From Brasilonema angustatum HA4187-MV1 (lineage in GTDB: Bacteria; Cyanobacteriota; Cyanobacteriia; Cyanobacteriales; Nostocaceae): a stretch of DNA of 64,000 nucleotides. The notes beneath the pieces were generated by a model. The model worked only from the letters and a program-made list of their open reading frames with translations. It ran no database searches and was not told the DNA's origin. How positions within the stretch are numbered: position 1 is the stretch's first letter; every line of letters starts with the position of its first letter. Both the position numbers and the translations under genes were made by a program. This document shows positions 61,179 to 64,000 of the stretch, piece by piece. Location: assembly GCA_019359695.1 (NCBI GenBank), contig JAHHGV010000011.1:1-64000 (forward strand), written 5' to 3'.

Positions 61179-63911
61179 TCAGGGTGAAGCGGTTAACGCC
61201 CCCCTGACCAAAATAACTGTACTATCAACACCAGAAGCGATCGCCTCTGGAATATTACCTGTAATTGCGTGTTGCAGCATCCCTTCACGCGAAGCACCTA
61301 AAATAACAACATCGTATTGTTCTTGTTTGACCAAATTAATCACACCTTTAGCAACTGAGTCAGATTTAACGGCTGAAGCGAATACAGTACTATTCAATTT
61401 GCGGCGACGAATCAGTTGGCGAATAGCTTCTTCCAAAATTCTCATATCTGGTTCTATTTCTGATGGCTTGAATACCCTAGTGAGGCGAACTTTTGGGTCA
61501 TTTCCCAATGTGACTAAAGCAGGTAATAATTTAATCGCTACCGACGCATTAGGACCACCAGCCATTGGAACAAGCCAACGGTTAAAGGAGTATTGAGGAG
61601 TTTGGGGCGTGGGGAGGTTTTCTTGGTGATTGGGGTTGTTGAGTGCTGAATTGGGAGTCAGAAGTTTGGAATTTGGAATCAGATCCTTTGGTTCGTTAAG
61701 TGTTTTTCGCGATTTAGAATTGTCTTGTCCCAACTTCACTAGTACCACATCGCAACTGGCACGACGAATGATAGTGTCTACAACATCCCCAAAAATACGA
61801 CCAGGAGTGGAAGTGCTACCTTTCCACCCCATCAAAAGCAAATCGATGTGTCTTTCTTTAATTGTCTCTAAAATTGCCTGGGCTGGATCATGAGCAACCC
61901 GAATTTGCGTATGCACGGGAATTTTGCGCTTTTTGCCCAAAGCTTCTGCCAATCTTAGCAAGCGACGACTTTTCGTTGTTCTGACTGGTGTTTCTGTTGG
62001 GGAACTGTGGCGGGAGATAGGCATAATTTGTATGCACTCTATTTCATAATGGCGATCGCGAGCAATAGCTGCTGCCATCTCCAGTAGTGTCACGACTGTT
62101 TCCGGATTGGCTATCGGTACTAATATTCTTCCTCTACCAGTACTCGGAGAACGCGTTTGATAAACAACATAAGAAGGTTCTGATCGCGACTTAGATTGCT
62201 TGTTTTCACAATTAATATGGTTTGCTTCTGCGCGAATAATATCTGCACGGGTAATGATCCCAATCAATCTACGCCCCTCGACAACTGGTAAGCGACTAAT
62301 TTGATAGCGATCTAATAAATACAGCACATCGCTGAGGCTATGCGTGGGAGTGACTGTTAAAGGATTGCTAGTCATTATTTCGGTGAGACTCGCATCTTTT
62401 GGAAGGTTGCGATCGCGTATTTTTAATACATCACTTTGTGTCACAATTCCTACTAGTTTCCCTTCTTCCACTATCGGAAAACCTCGATGATGAGAACGTG
62501 AAAAAGCCTCTACTGTTTCATCCAGAGACGTTTCTACTTCTAGAGTTTCTACCCGTCTTTGCATCACATCTGTTGCTTGTACTTTCGTCAGTAGTCCTTC
62601 AATAGGAGCTTGTTTTTGGATAGTGATGCCACTTAGTTCTAAAAGTTTGTCATACAATGACCCAGGCACAATCTTTTCGGCAACTAAGTACGATGTCACA
62701 GAGCCAATCATCAAAGGTAGCACCAGATTGAAATCTGTGGTGATCTCAAACACAATCACAATAGCCGTAAATGGCACTTTAGAAACACCACTAAAAAAGG
62801 CACCCATTCCTGCCAGTGCATAAGTTGTGGGGTTACCCTCTCCCAAAGCGTAGTGCTGGAAGACACCAATAATGTATCCTAAACAAGAACCTAAGATTAG
62901 ACTAGGAGCAAATAATCCTCCTGGCGCTCCTGAGCCAAATGCGACCAAGGTAAGGATAAACTGAGCGACAAAGGCAAGCGCTACGATGGAAGGATCAACT
63001 TCACCAGTGATTACAAACTGCCGTAACTCACTATTATTCCGGAAAGAAGGTGGTAGGAAAGCAACCACTACACCGGAAATAAACCCAGCTAATGCCACTC
63101 GTAACGGCAAGCTGATGTGTAAATTACGGTAAATTCCTTGACTTGCAATCAATCCACGATTAAATAATGCAGCTAGTAACCCCGCTAGGACTCCTAAAAT
63201 CAGGTAAAAGGGAATTTCTGTGACTGAGAAGGTGGTGGAGTAATGACTTGCTGCTAGATGAAGTTGTAGCCTACCACCGCCCAACAGCCGTGAGACGACG
63301 CCACCAATGAACGAGGCAATAATGGCAGTTCCTAAAGTTAATCCCGATAAATCTTGAAGTAATTCCTCGACAACAAATATCATGCCCGCAATCGGGGCAT
63401 TGAAAGCTGCTGACAACCCAGCACCTGCACCAGCGGCGATCATCTGTCGTCGATGATCTGGGGAGGTAGGAACCCAACGACTCATCCCCGCCGCCAAAGC
63501 CGCCCCAATATGAACAGTAGGACCTTGCCGCCCTAATGTCAAACCCGACCCCAAGGCGATAATAGAACTCAATAACTTTACAGCTGCCACACGCCATGAC
63601 AGTCTAACTGGTGCATTCCCAAGAGAGGCTTTGACTTGTGGAATTCCACCACCAACCGCCTCTGGTGCCAATCTCTCCACGAGTAACCCAGCCAAAAATC
63701 CAAAGCAAACACCAACGAGTGGTAAGACAAGCCACGCTGGAAATAAGTAGGAAGAATGAACTCGCCATGCTCCTAACCATCCGACGCTAAATTTAAAGAA
63801 TACAGCTGATAGAGCAGCGACGACCCCGATAACCGATGCTTCTGCGATCGCTAAACCTCTTCTAGGCTGCCACAAAGTGCGAAAGCTCTGAGTGATCACA
63901 AGAGGTAACAT
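61179..63911 (-). CDS. ClC-family anion transporter with CBS and USP domains, gating Glu replaced
   Basis: A 910-residue paralogue of the protein at 232-2823 with the same order: ClC core (1-430), CBS pair (about 450-570) and two USP-like domains. The gating motif is GRQGPTVHIG with Gln129 (codon CAA) instead of Glu, and the anion-site signature is GGGIPQVK instead of GSGI. The inner-gate pair VVEELLQD is kept. In studied ClC proteins, changing this Glu to Gln uncouples proton transport and leaves an open-like path, so this copy is predicted to conduct anions passively. A low-complexity linker of about 35 residues (about 735-770) lies between the USP domains. Confidence 0.93.
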   Translation of the reverse strand: MLPLVITQSFRTLWQPRRGLAIAEASVIGVVAALSAVFFKFSVGWLGAWRVHSSYLFPAWLVLPLVGVCFGFLAGLLVERLAPEAVGGGIPQVKASLGNAPVRLSWRVAAVKLLSSIIALGSGLTLGRQGPTVHIGAALAAGMSRWVPTSPDHRRQMIAAGAGAGLSAAFNAPIAGMIFVVEELLQDLSGLTLGTAIIASFIGGVVSRLLGGGRLQLHLAASHYSTTFSVTEIPFYLILGVLAGLLAALFNRGLIASQGIYRNLHISLPLRVALAGFISGVVVAFLPPSFRNNSELRQFVITGEVDPSIVALAFVAQFILTLVAFGSGAPGGLFAPSLILGSCLGYIIGVFQHYALGEGNPTTYALAGMGAFFSGVSKVPFTAIVIVFEITTDFNLVLPLMIGSVTSYLVAEKIVPGSLYDKLLELSGITIQKQAPIEGLLTKVQATDVMQRRVETLEVETSLDETVEAFSRSHHRGFPIVEEGKLVGIVTQSDVLKIRDRNLPKDASLTEIMTSNPLTVTPTHSLSDVLYLLDRYQISRLPVVEGRRLIGIITRADIIRAEANHINCENKQSKSRSEPSYVVYQTRSPSTGRGRILVPIANPETVVTLLEMAAAIARDRHYEIECIQIMPISRHSSPTETPVRTTKSRRLLRLAEALGKKRKIPVHTQIRVAHDPAQAILETIKERHIDLLLMGWKGSTSTPGRIFGDVVDTIIRRASCDVVLVKLGQDNSKSRKTLNEPKDLIPNSKLLTPNSALNNPNHQENLPTPQTPQYSFNRWLVPMAGGPNASVAIKLLPALVTLGNDPKVRLTRVFKPSEIEPDMRILEEAIRQLIRRRKLNSTVFASAVKSDSVAKGVINLVKQEQYDVVILGASREGMLQHAITGNIPEAIASGVDSTVILVRGALTASP

Positions 63912-63928
63912 ATTAATTCAAAATTCGC

Positions 63929-63952
63929 TGCCTGCGGCACGCTCCGCTAACG
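63929..63952. repeat. Small dispersed repeat between duplicated TTCAAAATTC
   Basis: TGCCTGCGGCACGCTCCGCT followed by AACG sits between two copies of TTCAAAATTC, as if inserted into it. Same family as 3083-3109 and 11949-11974. Confidence 0.6.
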
Positions 63953-64000
63953 TTCAAAATTCAAAAATAAATATCACAGGACTTACCCACGAACAACCTA

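Overview
The window looks like chromosomal DNA of a filamentous, probably heterocyst-forming cyanobacterium (Nostocales). The evidence is many GCGATCGC (HIP1-type) octamers, cyanobacterium-specific families (RppA/RppB two-component pair, SLH/OprB iron-uptake porin, COP23 protein, zinc-finger kinase fused to WD40 repeats, cyanobacterial MurT), a broken xisI gene, and a very high load of tiny dispersed palindromic repeats and MITE-like elements. No rRNA, tRNA or CRISPR array was seen.

Layout. 0.1-6.3 kb: a ClC/CBS/USP anion transporter, the rppA-rppB pair with a transposase relic attached upstream, and a short-chain dehydrogenase. 6.4-7.85 kb: an IS200/IS605-type TnpB element. 8-22.6 kb: mostly housekeeping genes (trpS, metF-like, murT, a DinB-like gene, pgsA, aspA, a DUF362 gene, ppa, panD) interspersed with a HEPN-motif protein, an xisI pseudogene and repeat islands, followed by a metallo-beta-lactamase-fold protein that has lost its main metal motif and a 2H-phosphoesterase gene. 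22.7-31.7 kb: porin, PCD, kinase-WD40, a secreted PPC-domain protein and a TPR protein with a possible nuclease-like N-terminus. 31.8-34.7 kb: an alcohol dehydrogenase-like gene, a monooxygenase-like gene and the methionine-salvage pair mtnD-mtnB. 35.1-38.4 kb: an overlapping gene pair encoding a 745-residue protein of unknown family and a LodB/halogenase-type flavoprotein. 38.5-42.4 kb: the pstSCAB1 phosphate transporter. 43.8-51.2 kb: orphan sulfate-binding protein, beta-carbonic anhydrase, FMN reductase, a truncated tnpB, a pentapeptide-repeat membrane protein and accD. 52.4-64 kb: prepilin peptidase, leuB, a coiled-coil protein, a double trypsin-like/TPR protein next to a COP23 gene, and a second ClC/CBS/USP paralogue.

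The most unusual observations are: (1) the overlapping pair at 35.1-38.4 kb, whose partnership suggests a protein-derived quinone cofactor enzyme and its flavin maturation factor; (2) the two ClC paralogues about 60 kb apart, one with the gating glutamate and one with glutamine there; (3) a metallohydrolase-fold protein whose HxHxDH motif is replaced at every ligand by changes compatible with single-base substitutions; (4) a 36-bp palindromic repeat inserted in frame in the rppB sensor region, with a nearly identical intergenic copy at 34.8 kb; (5) a pair of about 300-bp direct repeats flanking the protease/TPR gene whose middle segments have been swapped for different small repeats; (6) relics of IS ends and small repeats that now supply stop codons or break genes (pstB, mtnB, xisI).

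All calls rest on reading the sequence and on remembered family features; no database search was run.
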